In this document: in pieces, positions 24,688 to 33,781 of the stretch
Layout of the letters: every line of letters starts with the position of its first letter
Position numbering within the stretch: the stretch's first letter is position 1
Assembly: GCA_026710655.1 (NCBI GenBank)
Contig: JAPOQN010000005.1
Coordinates: 62,001-126,000, forward strand
Direction of reading: 5' to 3'
DNA: 64,000 nucleotides
Origin: Chloroflexota bacterium
GTDB lineage: Bacteria; Chloroflexota; Dehalococcoidia; Tepidiformales; Tepidiformaceae
The notes under the pieces: generated by a model
Database searches by the model: none
Told to the model about the DNA's origin: nothing
The model's input: the letters and a program-made list of their open reading frames with translations, nothing else
Program-made: the position numbers and the translations under genes

Positions 24688-27600
24688 CTAGCGGCGGTCG
24701 GCGCCCGCGAAGGCCTCGGCGGCCTTCGCCTCCTCCTCCGGCACACCATCGACCAGGACCAGGGAGTGCCCGGAGTATGCGGGCACTCGTGGTCCAGGAA
24801 GGACCGTGCCGGTCAGATTCACCGGGTCGACGGCGCTGACGACCACGCGCTCGCCGCCGGGCGGCTCGTTGCGCGTGCGGCGGAGCTGCTCGACCGCGTC
24901 GATGAGGGCGTACTGCTCGCCGACCACGCCGGAGACGAAGCGCCCGCCGCGGACGTCGCCGCGAGCCTCCATCGTGCGGAGGGCGCGCAGGACGGAACGC
25001 CAGGGCAGGGCGAAGCGTTCGTGGGTGGCGAGGTCGCGGAAGACGACGCCGTAACGTTCGAGGAGGACGCTGGCGACGAGGGTGGCAAGCTCGTCCTGGC
25101 GGGCGGGGTCGAGGGGGGGCGCCTCGACGAGTGACCAGCGGCCCGGGGGGCCGCCAAGGACGAGTCCGAGGCGGTAGCTGGCGACGGGGCGGCGGGCAGC
25201 GGTTCGGCGGCGGCCGGAGGAGGAGCGGGCGAAAATCTTGCGGACGCCCTCGAAGCCGTCGGAGGCGACGAGGCCGGTGGCGATGAGCTCGCGGAGGGTG
25301 TCCTCGGTCTGGCTCGTGAGCTGGCCCGTCTCGCGCACGAGCTCCTCGAAGAAGAGGGCGCCGCGCTCGCGCAGGAGCTGGACGACAGCGGAGGCGGCAC
25401 CGGGCGGGGCAGGGATCCCGTTGGGGCGGTCGTAGCGGGCGGCGGCGAGGAGGTCGGGGAAGGCGCGGCGCGCGACGAGGGGGATGGGGGTGGCGCGGGT
25501 GGCGGGAGCGGGGCGGGCGGGGGCGTCGTCGGGGGAGGGGGGCCGGCGGGCGCTGAGGCGAGCCCAGGCGATCTCGCCGGCGAGGCAGAGCTCGTCGAGC
25601 CAGGCGGGGTCGTAGTCGCGGACGCGGGCACGGAGGAGGTCATCCTCCCAGGAGCCGGCAGGCGCCTCGAAGCCCTGCAGCCGTTCGAGGGCGCGGCGGA
25701 GGCCGGGGCGGCCGCCGTAGACAGCGCCGGGGGCGAGTCCCTGCCAGCGGGTGAGGAAGCGCATGTAATCGGCGCGGGAGACAGGGGCGACCGCTTTGCG
25801 CAGCCCCTCGAGGGTGTAGCGGTGGATGCGGGCGAGGAGGCGGCGATCGCAAAGCTCGTCCTCGGGGGCGTTGGGCGTGAAGCGCCCGCGGACGAGGTAG
25901 CCGGCGCCCTCGGCGGCGCGTAGGCCATAGCCGGCGTCCTTCTCGGTCAGGCCGGTGCGGCGGGCGAGGTCGGCGGCGGTGAGGGGGCCGAGACACTCGG
26001 TGTGGCCGCGGACGAGGGTGAGGCGGGCGGCCTCGCGGTCCTCCATCTCCAGCAGGGCGTGGGCGGGAACGGCGGGGGAAGGCGTATCCGCGTCGGGGAA
26101 GAGGAGGCGGATGGAGGGGAGGTTCTCGACGGCGAACCAGAAGGCGCGCCCATCGACGCTCAGGCGGGCGGCCCGACCACCAGCTTCCATCTCCGCGAGC
26201 CACCCGGCCCAGCCCGCGGCGTGCTCCTCGGCGAGCACGGTGAAGCCGAGGAGGGCGTCGTGGGCCTCTTCGGCATCGCGGGGCTCGGGCCAGGCTTCCT
26301 CGCGGACGCGGGCGATGGCGTCGGGGCTGAGGGCGGCGAGGTCGCGGGCGGAGTCGGGGAGGGTGCGGCGGAGGGTGACGGCGCGGGTGCGGCGCTCCTC
26401 GATGGGGGCATCGTCGAGGTAGGTGTAGGGGCGGCCGCTGACGATCTCGTGGGCCATGGGGGAGGGCTCGACGGTATCGACGGCGTGCAGGCGTACGCCG
26501 CCGTCCTCGATGCGGGTGAGCACGTCTTCGAGGCCGCGCACGTCCATGGCCTCGTAGAGGCAGTCGTCGCGGGTCTGGCGCATGAGGGGGTGGTCGGGGA
26601 GGGAGAGGGGGGCGTCGAGGTGCTCCTGGCAGCCGACCTGGGCGGGGAAGATAGCCGCCATCAGGTCATCGCCGCGCATGCGCTGGAGGAAGGGGGGCAC
26701 GCGTTTGCCGTTGCGCTGGCGAGCGATGGCGAGGGAGCGAGAGGCGTTCCATCGCCACCGCGTGGGGAAGAGGGGGATGTAGAAGATCGACTTCTCGACG
26801 AGGGTGGAGGCGTTGCGGGGGTTCACCCAGGAGAAGGCCTCGGCGAGGGGCCAGGAGTGCTGGGGGCCAGCGGAGAGGAGGATCGCGTCGTCGTTGGCGG
26901 CGGCCTGGAGCTCGAAATCGAAGGTGGTGCAGAACTGCTTGCGGAGGGCGAGACCCCAGGCGCGGTTGACGCGGGCGCCAAAGGGGGCGTGGACGACGAG
27001 CTGCATGCCGCCGGAGTCATCGAAAAAGCGCTCGAAGACGACGTCGGTGTCGGAGGGGACGACGCCGAGGCCGTCGCGGGTGGCGCGGACGTAATCGACC
27101 ATCTGGCGGGCGCCGCTCTCGACGAGGCTGCACTCCTGCTGGAGGCGAGCGACGAGCGCCTCCGGGTCGTCGAGGCCGCCGGCGATTTCGCGGCGGAGAC
27201 GGCCGGCCTCCTCGGAGAGCTCGATCGTGCGTCCCGGGGCCTCGCCCAGCCAGAAGGGGACGGTCGGGGGCGCGCCGTGGGCGTCGATGACACGGACGGT
27301 GCTCTGCTCGACGCGGGTGATGCGCCAGGAGGTGGAGCCAAGGAGGAAGATGTCGCCGGCGGCGCTCTCCATGGCGAAGTCCTCGTTGACGGTGCCGACG
27401 GGGATGTCCTCGGGTTCGGCGACGACGCGGTAGTCGCCCATCTCGGGGATGACGCCACCGTTGTTGAGGGCGGCGAGGCGCGCCCCGCGCCGCCCGCGGA
27501 CGATGCCATTGATGCGGTCGCGGTGGATGAGAGGGGACGCGGAACCGGGGCCATCGCCGATTCCGGTCGCGAGCATGTCGATAATCTCGTCGAAGGGCCC

Positions 27601-28968
27601 GCGCTCGAGGTTCTCGAAGGGCGATGCCTCCCGCACGAGGTCGTAGAGGTCGTCCTCGGACCAGGGCTCGCAGGCGGTCTCCGCCACGATCTGCTGGGCG
27701 AGCACATCAAGGGGCGCAGTCAGGGGGTTGATCCGGTCGAGGCGGCCGCCATTGACGGCGCGGACAAGGGCGGAGCACTCGATCAGCTCGTCGCGGGTGG
27801 TGGGGAAGAGGCGTCCGTGGGGGCGAAGGCCGAGGGCGTGGCCGGAGCGCCCGATGCGCTGCAGCAGCGTCGCGATGCTGCGCGGGGATCCGACCTGGCA
27901 AACAAGGTCGATGGCGCCGATGTCGATGCCGAGCTCGAGGGAGGCGGTGGCGACGAGGGCGCGCAGGTCGCCGGCCTTGAGGCGCTGCTCGACCTGGAGG
28001 CGTCGTTCCTTGGCGATGCTGCCGTGGTGGCTGGCGACGGCTTCCTCGCCGAGGCGCTCGGCAAGCTCCTTGGCGACGCGCTCGGAAAGGGAGCGCGTGT
28101 TGACGAAGATGAGGGTGGTGCGGTGCTCGCGGATGAGCTCGGAGAGGCGGTTGAAGATGTCGCCCCACTGCTCCTTGGGGGGCACGGCCTCAAGGTCGCT
28201 GGGTGGCGTTTCGACGTGGAGCTCGATGTCGCGCTGGTGGCCGCAGTCGACGATGGAGGCGGAGCGGCCAGCGCCGGCCAGGAAGCGAGCGATCAGCTCG
28301 ATGGGGCGCTGGGTGGCGGAGAGACCGATGCGAACGGGGGGAGTTTCGTTGAGACGGTCGAGGCGGGCCAGGCTGAGGGCCAGGTGGCTGCCGCGGCGGT
28401 CGCGGGCGAGGGCGTGTATCTCGTCGACGATGACGGTGCGGACGCCGCGCAGGTTCTCGCGGCTGCGCTGGGCGGTGACGAGAAGGAAGAGCGACTCGGG
28501 GGTGGTGACGAGGATGTGGGGCGGGCGGCGCACCATGGTCTGGCGGGCGGAGGGGGGCGTATCGCCTGTACGCACGGCGCTGGTGATGGGGGGCAGCTCG
28601 TAGCCCATCTCCCGAGCGAGGGCGCGGATCTCGGCGAGGGGCTCCTCAAGGTTGCGCTGAATGTCGTTGCTGAGCGCCTTGAGCGGGGAGACGTAGACGA
28701 TGCGGGTGGCGTCGTCGAGTTCGCCGGCCTCGGCCTCGCGGATGAGCTGGTCGATGCCGACGAGGAAGGCGGCGAGCGTCTTACCGGAGCCTGTGGGGGC
28801 GGCGATGAGGGTGGTCTCGCCGGCGTGGATGCGGGGCCAGCCCCCGGCCTGTGCGTCGGTGGGGTGGGCGAAGCGTCGCTCGAACCAGGCGCGCACGACG
28901 GGGTGGAAGGCGGCGAGGGGGTCGCCGGCGGGCGGGGGCGGGGCGGCTGCGGGCTCGCGCTCGAACAT
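24688..28968 (-). CDS. Lhr-type superfamily 2 DNA helicase
   Basis: A 1426-residue (from ATG 28968) ATP-dependent helicase of the Lhr family, which in bacteria unwinds DNA or DNA/RNA hybrids. The first 200 residues hold Walker A APTGSGKTLAAF, motif Ia SPLKALSNDI and the Walker B box VDEIHAL (DEIH). The second RecA domain ends GRSGH (LLQRIGRSGHALG), with SLELGIDIGAIDLVCQVGSPRS before it. The remainder is the WH and Lhr C-terminal domains, and the total length is typical of full-length bacterial Lhr. It is followed by the surface-protein gene's terminator-like stem on the same strand. Confidence 0.93.
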   Translation of the reverse strand: MFEREPAAAPPPPAGDPLAAFHPVVRAWFERRFAHPTDAQAGGWPRIHAGETTLIAAPTGSGKTLAAFLVGIDQLIREAEAGELDDATRIVYVSPLKALSNDIQRNLEEPLAEIRALAREMGYELPPITSAVRTGDTPPSARQTMVRRPPHILVTTPESLFLLVTAQRSRENLRGVRTVIVDEIHALARDRRGSHLALSLARLDRLNETPPVRIGLSATQRPIELIARFLAGAGRSASIVDCGHQRDIELHVETPPSDLEAVPPKEQWGDIFNRLSELIREHRTTLIFVNTRSLSERVAKELAERLGEEAVASHHGSIAKERRLQVEQRLKAGDLRALVATASLELGIDIGAIDLVCQVGSPRSIATLLQRIGRSGHALGLRPHGRLFPTTRDELIECSALVRAVNGGRLDRINPLTAPLDVLAQQIVAETACEPWSEDDLYDLVREASPFENLERGPFDEIIDMLATGIGDGPGSASPLIHRDRINGIVRGRRGARLAALNNGGVIPEMGDYRVVAEPEDIPVGTVNEDFAMESAAGDIFLLGSTSWRITRVEQSTVRVIDAHGAPPTVPFWLGEAPGRTIELSEEAGRLRREIAGGLDDPEALVARLQQECSLVESGARQMVDYVRATRDGLGVVPSDTDVVFERFFDDSGGMQLVVHAPFGARVNRAWGLALRKQFCTTFDFELQAAANDDAILLSAGPQHSWPLAEAFSWVNPRNASTLVEKSIFYIPLFPTRWRWNASRSLAIARQRNGKRVPPFLQRMRGDDLMAAIFPAQVGCQEHLDAPLSLPDHPLMRQTRDDCLYEAMDVRGLEDVLTRIEDGGVRLHAVDTVEPSPMAHEIVSGRPYTYLDDAPIEERRTRAVTLRRTLPDSARDLAALSPDAIARVREEAWPEPRDAEEAHDALLGFTVLAEEHAAGWAGWLAEMEAGGRAARLSVDGRAFWFAVENLPSIRLLFPDADTPSPAVPAHALLEMEDREAARLTLVRGHTECLGPLTAADLARRTGLTEKDAGYGLRAAEGAGYLVRGRFTPNAPEDELCDRRLLARIHRYTLEGLRKAVAPVSRADYMRFLTRWQGLAPGAVYGGRPGLRRALERLQGFEAPAGSWEDDLLRARVRDYDPAWLDELCLAGEIAWARLSARRPPSPDDAPARPAPATRATPIPLVARRAFPDLLAAARYDRPNGIPAPPGAASAVVQLLRERGALFFEELVRETGQLTSQTEDTLRELIATGLVASDGFEGVRKIFARSSSGRRRTAARRPVASYRLGLVLGGPPGRWSLVEAPPLDPARQDELATLVASVLLERYGVVFRDLATHERFALPWRSVLRALRTMEARGDVRGGRFVSGVVGEQYALIDAVEQLRRTRNEPPGGERVVVSAVDPVNLTGTVLPGPRVPAYSGHSLVLVDGVPEEEAKAAEAFAGADRR

Positions 28969-29020
28969 GCGTGCGGGTGATAGTAGCGGACCGGACTGTT
29001 TCTCGCTTGTCGGGGCGAAC

Positions 29021-29045
29021 CGGCGCCCCACAGAACGGGGCGCCG
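29021..29045 (-). terminator. GC-rich stem-loop after surface-protein gene (no U tract)
   Basis: Nine paired bases (CGGCGCCCC against GGGGCGCCG) around a seven-base loop, 24 bases after the stop of the LRR/Calx-beta gene. It is duplicated almost exactly at 32895-32919, after the stop of the paralogous gene. A run of U is missing on either strand, so it may be a rho-assisted stem or a 3'-end stabiliser. Confidence 0.45.
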
Positions 29046-29069
29046 GGGGAGTGCGGGGCGGCCCGGGGG

Positions 29070-32000
29070 CTAGCGTCGCCGGTACGAGAGGGCGAGCCCG
29101 GCTCCGACGAGCAGGACGACGAGCAGGAAGGCAGAGACCGTGACCTGGTCGGAGCGGAGGCCAGTGCCCGCGTCGGGCTCGTCGGCGCCCTTGCCGGTGT
29201 CGGTTTCTGGCTCCTGCGGTTCTTCAGGCTCTTGTGGTTCTTCAGGCTCTTGTGGTTCCTCGGGCTCCTCCGGCTCTTCAGGCTCTTGCGGTTCCTCGGG
29301 CTCCTCCGGCTCTTCAGGCTCTTGCGGTTCCTCGGGCTCCTCCGGCTCTTCAGGCTCTTTGGGCTCTTTGGGCTCTCGCGGTTCTTCGGAGTCCCGCGGC
29401 TCGGGCGGCTCCTCGTCGGGGGTGGGCTCGTCGTCGTCGGCGATGCTGACCGTGGCCTCGTCGGTCGTGCCTGCGGAGACTCGCTCAGGCAGGGAGCCGA
29501 AGACGAACTTCACGCTCTCGCCGTCGTCATCCTCGGTGTCCTGGGTAGCGGCGAAGGTGAACGACTTCTCCGTGTCGCCTTCCTGGAACATGAGGTTGGA
29601 GGGGACGCCAGAGTAGTCGTCGGACCCGGCGCCACCCTGGAGTGTGGCCCTGAGAGGAATAGTCACCAGCCGTTCCGGATCAGCGCTGAGGATCACCTTG
29701 ACCGTGACGTTCGAGCCCTCGTCCACCGCGTACGAGCCCTGCTCGAAGCTGACAGTGACCTCTGGCACGTCGTCGTCGGTGATCCTGAACTCTGTCTCGG
29801 CGGGCGTGCCGGCGGTCACCCTCGCGGGCAACTCGCCGAAGGCGATCGCCACGCTCTCGCCGTCGTCATCCTCGGTGTCCAGGGCAGCAGCAAAGGTGAA
29901 CGACGCCTCGGTCTCGCCCCTTTCGAAGGTCACCTCTGCGGGGACACCTGAGTAGTCACGCGCGCTCGCGCCATGCGGTGTGACCTCCAGCGGGATGATG
30001 ACGGAGCGCTCGGGGTCGGCGCTGAGCATGACCTTGACCGTCACGCTGGAGCCCTCGGGAACCGTGTACCTCATCTGTTCGAAACTGACCGACACCTTCG
30101 GGTCGTCGTCGTCAACGATGTTGACGGTTGCCGCGCTGGGCGCACCGGCGGTGACCTTCGCCGGCAGCCCGCCAAGCTCAATCCTCACGCTCTCACCGTC
30201 GTCGTCAATGGTGTCGTGTGTTGCCGTGAGGTCGAATGACGCTTCGGTTTCGCCACTGCTAAAGCTGACGCTCTGGGGGACACCGGAGTAGTCCGACCTG
30301 CCCGCGCCGTGTTGGCCCGCGGCCCTCAGCGGGATAGTCACGCTCCGCTCGGGGTCGGCGGAGAGCGTCAACGTCACCTTGACGCTGCTGCCCTCCGTCA
30401 CGGCGTAGGTGTGCTGCGCGAAACGGACCGATACGTCGGGGTCGGGGGTATTCGTGACAGGTGGGGTGACAGGGGGCGTGACGGGCGGGGTGACGGGATC
30501 GGGGGTGTTGCCGTCGTCGTCGGTAATGCTGACGACCGTCTCGGACGGACTTCCACTGCTAACTCGATCCGGCAGGGTACTGCCGAAGGCGATCTTCACG
30601 CTCTCGCCGTCGTCATCGTCGGTATCGTCGACGGCGGTGATCGTGAACGACGCTTCCCTGTCGCCGCTGTTGAAGACAACGCTCGCCGGCACACCCGAGT
30701 AGTCGCCCGGACTCGACGCGCCGTTCTGGTCCGCCGCCGTCAGAAGAATCGTGACAGTGCGTTCGGGGTCGGCGCTCAGCTCAACCGTGACCGTTACCGT
30801 GGACCCCTCGTCTACGGAGTAGGCGCCCTGCTCGAAGCTCACGGACACCTGCGGGTCGTCGTCGTCGTCGATGGTGACCGTCGCTGCGGGGGTGGCGCCC
30901 CTCGACACGCCTTCCGGCAAGGCGTTGAAGGCGAGCGCCACACTCTCCCCGTCGTCATCCTCAGTGTCCTCGGTCGCGGTGAAGGTAAACGACTTCTCGG
31001 TTTCGCCGCTGTCGAAGGTGACGTTCGCCTGGATGGGCGAGTAGTCGGAATTGGATGCGCCATCCTGGTTGGTTACGTTGAGCGAGATCGAGACCTCGCG
31101 TTCGGGGTCCTCGCTGAGGATCACCTTCACCGTGACGCTGCTTCCCTCGGCCACGGTGTAGGCGGCCTTCTCGAAGCTCACGGACACCTGGACCGGCGGG
31201 TCGACCGGATCGGGGTCGACGTCGGGGTCGACGGGGTCGGTGACAGTAGGAGGGGGGGTGACGACGGAGGGCGTGCCCACATTCGGTGGGTTCACGGTCG
31301 TCCCGCAGGCGGAAAGGAGGTTCGCGGGGAGGGGGGGATCTGCGTCGGGGTTTGCGTGGTAGTTGACATGCTGCATGTCGTTGTAGGTGACGTTGGAGAG
31401 GCCGTCGGGGATGCAGCCAATGAATTCATTGGCCTCGAGGTAGAGGGTCGTGAGGGGTAGATCCTCAAGTTCGTTCGGGATATAGCCGGTCAGCGCGTTA
31501 GCGCGCAGATCCAATGTATGCAGCGCCGGGAGTTTTCCCAGGGCATCGGGGATTGAGCCCGTGAGCAGGTTATATCTCAGGTTCACTTTCTTGAGGTGGG
31601 ACAGTGCCGGGGTGCCGTCACTCTTCTGCGCCGCAAGCCATGCAGGGAAGGTTCCGTCCAGGTCGTTGTTGTAGAGGGATAGTTCTTGCAGCTTCTCCAG
31701 GGCCGAGAGGTCGGGGATGGAGCCGGAGAAGCTATTGTTGTGCAGGTACAAAACCGTCAGGGCGGTGAGGTTCCCCATCTCAGCGGGAATCGGGCCCGTG
31801 AAACCCGTTTCGTGAGCATCGAGGACCTTGCCATTGCTGTGGATACGCAACCGTTGGAGGGTCGTGAGCTCACCGATTTCGGCGGGAAGGGGGCCGGAAA
31901 GGCGGTTGTTGGAAAGGTCCATCTCCACGATCGAGGCCAGGCCCTTCACCGCAGCCGGGATTGAGCCGCCAAGAGAGTTGCTGTCGAGTTGCAGGCTGGT

Positions 32001-32498
32001 GAGTTCGCCAAGGCCCCAGATGCTGCTGGGGATGTCCCCGCCGAGGTAGTTCCAGGAGAGGTCCAGGTAGGTGAGTTCCGAGAGATTTCCCAGTTCCGGG
32101 GGAATCCTTCCACGCAGCTTTGAGGAATTGGGGTTGCGGTTGAGGTCCAGTCTTGTGACGCGGGGCGGGGTGCCGCCCACGGTGACCCCCTTCCAGGTGG
32201 AGAGCTCCCTGCTTCCGCCCCAGTTGGGGACATAGCGCGAGTTGGTGGTGTTGGTTCTCCAGTGGTTGACCGCAGCGACAAGGTTTTCGCAGTCGGCGAC
32301 AAGCTCTGGTTGGTCGGCGTGGTCGGTAATAACTGTGCCATTCGTGCAGAGGGCGTCGTCCAGCGGGGTCCCGTTTTCCTGCGCGGACACTTGCGCCGGC
32401 CCTCGTGTGAGGACCGCGACAACCAGAGCCACGGTGGCAATCAGCAAGAGGGTGGACGCGAGCCCGAGCTTGCCCCATGTCATGAGGCCGAACCCCAT
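29070..32498 (-). CDS. LRR/Calx-beta repeat surface protein with C-terminal membrane anchor
   Basis: A 1142-residue exported protein. Residues 1-40 are a signal/transmembrane segment (ASTLLLIATVALVVAVLT). Then comes a plant-type leucine-rich repeat region (units such as L-x-L-x-x-N-x-L-G-x-IP) to about residue 400, a Pro/Asp linker, five Calx-beta-like domains of about 100 residues (openings SVSFE-Y-VAEGS, endings DDDGE), a Glu/Pro repeat spacer, and an end SDQVTVSAFLLVVLLVGAGLAL-SYRRR, a membrane anchor closed by Arg. The start at 32498 has no obvious ribosome site; the internal ATG 32483 overlaps the stop of the upstream small frame (ATGA). Likely role: cell-surface adhesion or calcium-binding. 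The paralog is at 32944. Confidence 0.88.
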   Translation of the reverse strand: MGFGLMTWGKLGLASTLLLIATVALVVAVLTRGPAQVSAQENGTPLDDALCTNGTVITDHADQPELVADCENLVAAVNHWRTNTTNSRYVPNWGGSRELSTWKGVTVGGTPPRVTRLDLNRNPNSSKLRGRIPPELGNLSELTYLDLSWNYLGGDIPSSIWGLGELTSLQLDSNSLGGSIPAAVKGLASIVEMDLSNNRLSGPLPAEIGELTTLQRLRIHSNGKVLDAHETGFTGPIPAEMGNLTALTVLYLHNNSFSGSIPDLSALEKLQELSLYNNDLDGTFPAWLAAQKSDGTPALSHLKKVNLRYNLLTGSIPDALGKLPALHTLDLRANALTGYIPNELEDLPLTTLYLEANEFIGCIPDGLSNVTYNDMQHVNYHANPDADPPLPANLLSACGTTVNPPNVGTPSVVTPPPTVTDPVDPDVDPDPVDPPVQVSVSFEKAAYTVAEGSSVTVKVILSEDPEREVSISLNVTNQDGASNSDYSPIQANVTFDSGETEKSFTFTATEDTEDDDGESVALAFNALPEGVSRGATPAATVTIDDDDDPQVSVSFEQGAYSVDEGSTVTVTVELSADPERTVTILLTAADQNGASSPGDYSGVPASVVFNSGDREASFTITAVDDTDDDDGESVKIAFGSTLPDRVSSGSPSETVVSITDDDGNTPDPVTPPVTPPVTPPVTNTPDPDVSVRFAQHTYAVTEGSSVKVTLTLSADPERSVTIPLRAAGQHGAGRSDYSGVPQSVSFSSGETEASFDLTATHDTIDDDGESVRIELGGLPAKVTAGAPSAATVNIVDDDDPKVSVSFEQMRYTVPEGSSVTVKVMLSADPERSVIIPLEVTPHGASARDYSGVPAEVTFERGETEASFTFAAALDTEDDDGESVAIAFGELPARVTAGTPAETEFRITDDDVPEVTVSFEQGSYAVDEGSNVTVKVILSADPERLVTIPLRATLQGGAGSDDYSGVPSNLMFQEGDTEKSFTFAATQDTEDDDGESVKFVFGSLPERVSAGTTDEATVSIADDDEPTPDEEPPEPRDSEEPREPKEPKEPEEPEEPEEPQEPEEPEEPEEPQEPEEPEEPEEPQEPEEPQEPEEPQEPETDTGKGADEPDAGTGLRSDQVTVSAFLLVVLLVGAGLALSYRRR
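29245..29352. repeat. 36-bp tandem repeat coding Glu/Pro spacer
   Basis: Three units of 36 bases (29245-29280, 29281-29316, 29317-29352) with few mismatches, preceded by shorter 18-base units from about 29223. They encode the EEPQEPEEPEEP-type spacer before the membrane anchor of the surface protein. Period is in frame, so unit number can vary without disrupting translation. Confidence 0.85.
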
Positions 32499-32725
32499 GC
32501 TTCACGAATGTTGAGGGCCTGGCGATTCCCAGGACTAGTCCAGCTACGCAGGTTAGCCGGGGCAAGAGTCTGACGTGCTCGGCCCAGGGACTCTTTCAGA
32601 CCGGGGTCGCAGGGTTCTTCTTGCGCGAGAAGGTGGAGAGCGAAGCGCGAACGAGTCGCGGTTGTGAGGGTAGGGGAAGCCAAGGCTGGCCTCTTGGCCA
32701 CCGCCAGCGTCGTGCCCAAACGCAT
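32480..32725 (-). CDS. Possible leader or coupled upstream ORF of the surface-protein gene
   Basis: An 81-residue frame opening MRLGTTLAVAKRPALASPTL. It aligns with the first residues of the paralogous surface protein (MNWRTNLTVATRPASVFPTL), starts at the same point relative to the duplicated leader, and has the same ribosome site (GGGGGAGAGCGACC). Its TGA overlaps the internal ATG at 32483 of the LRR gene as ATGA, so it may drive that gene by coupling. In the paralog the same residues are fused in frame to the signal segment. It could be a coupled leader, or the result of a frameshift between N terminus and body. Confidence 0.4.
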   Translation of the reverse strand: MRLGTTLAVAKRPALASPTLTTATRSRFALHLLAQEEPCDPGLKESLGRARQTLAPANLRSWTSPGNRQALNIREAWGSAS

Positions 32726-32726
32726 G

Positions 32727-32769
32727 GGTCGCTCTCCCCCGCGACCCCGCCAGGGGACATGTTAAGGGA
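32727..32769 (-). promoter_or_regulatory. Conserved 5' leader with hairpin enclosing the Shine-Dalgarno (copy 1)
   Basis: The 20 bases at 32727-32746 read GGTCGC-tctccccc-GCGACC on the plus strand. On the minus-strand transcript the loop holds GGGGGAGA, the ribosome site for the ATG at 32725. The same element, with a following gttaaggga block, is at 33641-33683 before the paralog. A hairpin that sequesters the SD suggests translational control. Confidence 0.5.
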
Positions 32770-32894
32770 CGAAAGGACTTTATGGGTAGTGTGCTTATAC
32801 AGATTCGCAGAAGATTCGCGGCACTGCCCTTTAGCGCGGAGCGCTACGCAGGTACCTTGGCCGACGGGGCGGTTTCTCGCTTGCCGGAACGAAC

Positions 32895-32919
32895 CGGCGC
32901 CCCGCAGAACGGGGCGCCG
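32895..32919 (-). terminator. GC-rich stem-loop after second surface-protein gene
   Basis: Nine base pairs (CGGCGCCCC/GGGGCGCCG) around a seven-base loop, 24 bases past the stop of the gene at 32944, and the same in sequence as the stem at 29021-29045. It has no U tract. The surrounding bases on both sides are duplicated as well. Confidence 0.45.
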
Positions 32920-32943
32920 GGGGAGTGCGGGGCGGCCAGGAGG

Positions 32944-33639
32944 CTAGCGCCGCCGGTAGGAGAAGGCGAGCCCGGCTCCCACGAGCAGGACCACCAGCAG
33001 GAAGGCTGACACCGTGACCTGGTCGGAGCCGAGGCCCGTGCCCGTGTCGGGCTCGGCGGCGGCCTCACCGGTATCGGCTGCTGACTCGGGCTCTGCTTCC
33101 CGCTCGGATTCGGGCGAGGGTTCCACCGGTTCTTCAGGCTCTTGCGATTCCTGCGATTCCTCCGACTCCTCAGGCTCCCGCGGTTCCTCCGGCTCCACAG
33201 GATCCTCAGGATCCTCAGACCCTTGAGGCTCGGGCGGCTCTTCCTCGGGAGTGGGGGTGGCCGTGGGTTCGGCCTGGGGCTGCGGCCGGGGATTGGGATT
33301 GACGGGGTCCGAGTTGGTCTGGATCAGCGTGCGCAGGTGACCGCTATCCCTCACCGCGACGCTGACGCTGTCGGCGGTGATGCCCGAGTAGTCGCCGTCC
33401 GTAGACGTGACCGGATTTGTGATCGTCGCGGTGTCCGCGGACACGGGGGCCGGCCCGTGGGTGAGCACCGTGGCAATCAGGACCACGGTCGCGAAAAGCA
33501 GGAGGGTGGAAGCGCGCGCAAGCCTTCCCCATTTCGCTGGCGCGAGAGTCAATGCAATTGGTGAGGGTCGCGCAGCGAGAAGGGTAGGAAACACAGAGGC
33601 TGGCCTTGTGGCCACCGTCAAGTTCGTACGCCAGTTCAT
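32944..33639 (-). CDS. Short paralogous membrane-anchored surface protein
   Basis: A 231-residue exported protein that shares ends with the LRR/Calx-beta protein but lacks both repeat regions. An N-terminal segment (about 45 residues before the hydrophobic ASTLLLFATVVLIATVLT) is followed by a short unknown domain (DGDYSGITADSVSVAVRDSG), a Glu/Pro-rich spacer (EPQGSEDPEDPVEP-type), and the anchor SDQVTVSAFLLVVLLVGAGLAFSYRRR, almost identical to the paralog. The start follows the duplicated leader hairpin. It probably arose by duplication and internal deletion and may be a minor surface component or a decoy. Confidence 0.75.
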   Translation of the reverse strand: MNWRTNLTVATRPASVFPTLLAARPSPIALTLAPAKWGRLARASTLLLFATVVLIATVLTHGPAPVSADTATITNPVTSTDGDYSGITADSVSVAVRDSGHLRTLIQTNSDPVNPNPRPQPQAEPTATPTPEEEPPEPQGSEDPEDPVEPEEPREPEESEESQESQEPEEPVEPSPESEREAEPESAADTGEAAAEPDTGTGLGSDQVTVSAFLLVVLLVGAGLAFSYRRR

Positions 33640-33640
33640 A

Positions 33641-33683
33641 GGTCGCTCTCCCCCGCGACCCCGCCGGAGAGAATGTTAAGGGA
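33641..33683 (-). promoter_or_regulatory. Conserved 5' leader with hairpin enclosing the Shine-Dalgarno (copy 2)
   Basis: GGTCGC-tctccccc-GCGACC at 33641-33660, identical to copy 1 over these 20 bases and similar beyond, including gttaaggga at 33675-33683. On the transcript the loop presents GGGGGAGA, about eight bases before the ATG at 33639. A TATAAG/CATAAG-type -10 sequence lies further upstream in both copies, so promoter and leader were duplicated together. Confidence 0.5.
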
Positions 33684-33781
33684 TTGACAGCGTTACCGCT
33701 AGGTTGCTTATGCAGATATACAGAAAACCTGGATAGTCGACCCGACTGGGACAGCCCAAACGCCCCACACAGTTTCCGAGG

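Noticed and set aside
24819-25928. Other long minus-strand frame inside the helicase gene
   Set aside because: Pro/Ser/Ala-rich out-of-frame shadow.
26002-28980. Long plus-strand frame of about 990 codons opposite the helicase
   Set aside because: Low-complexity Gly/Ala/Asp/Glu shadow of the GC-rich Lhr gene, no domain and no ribosome site.
29223-29372. CRISPR-like repeats in the 29.2 kb region
   Set aside because: The 36-base units are contiguous, without spacers, in frame, and code for a Glu/Pro spacer.
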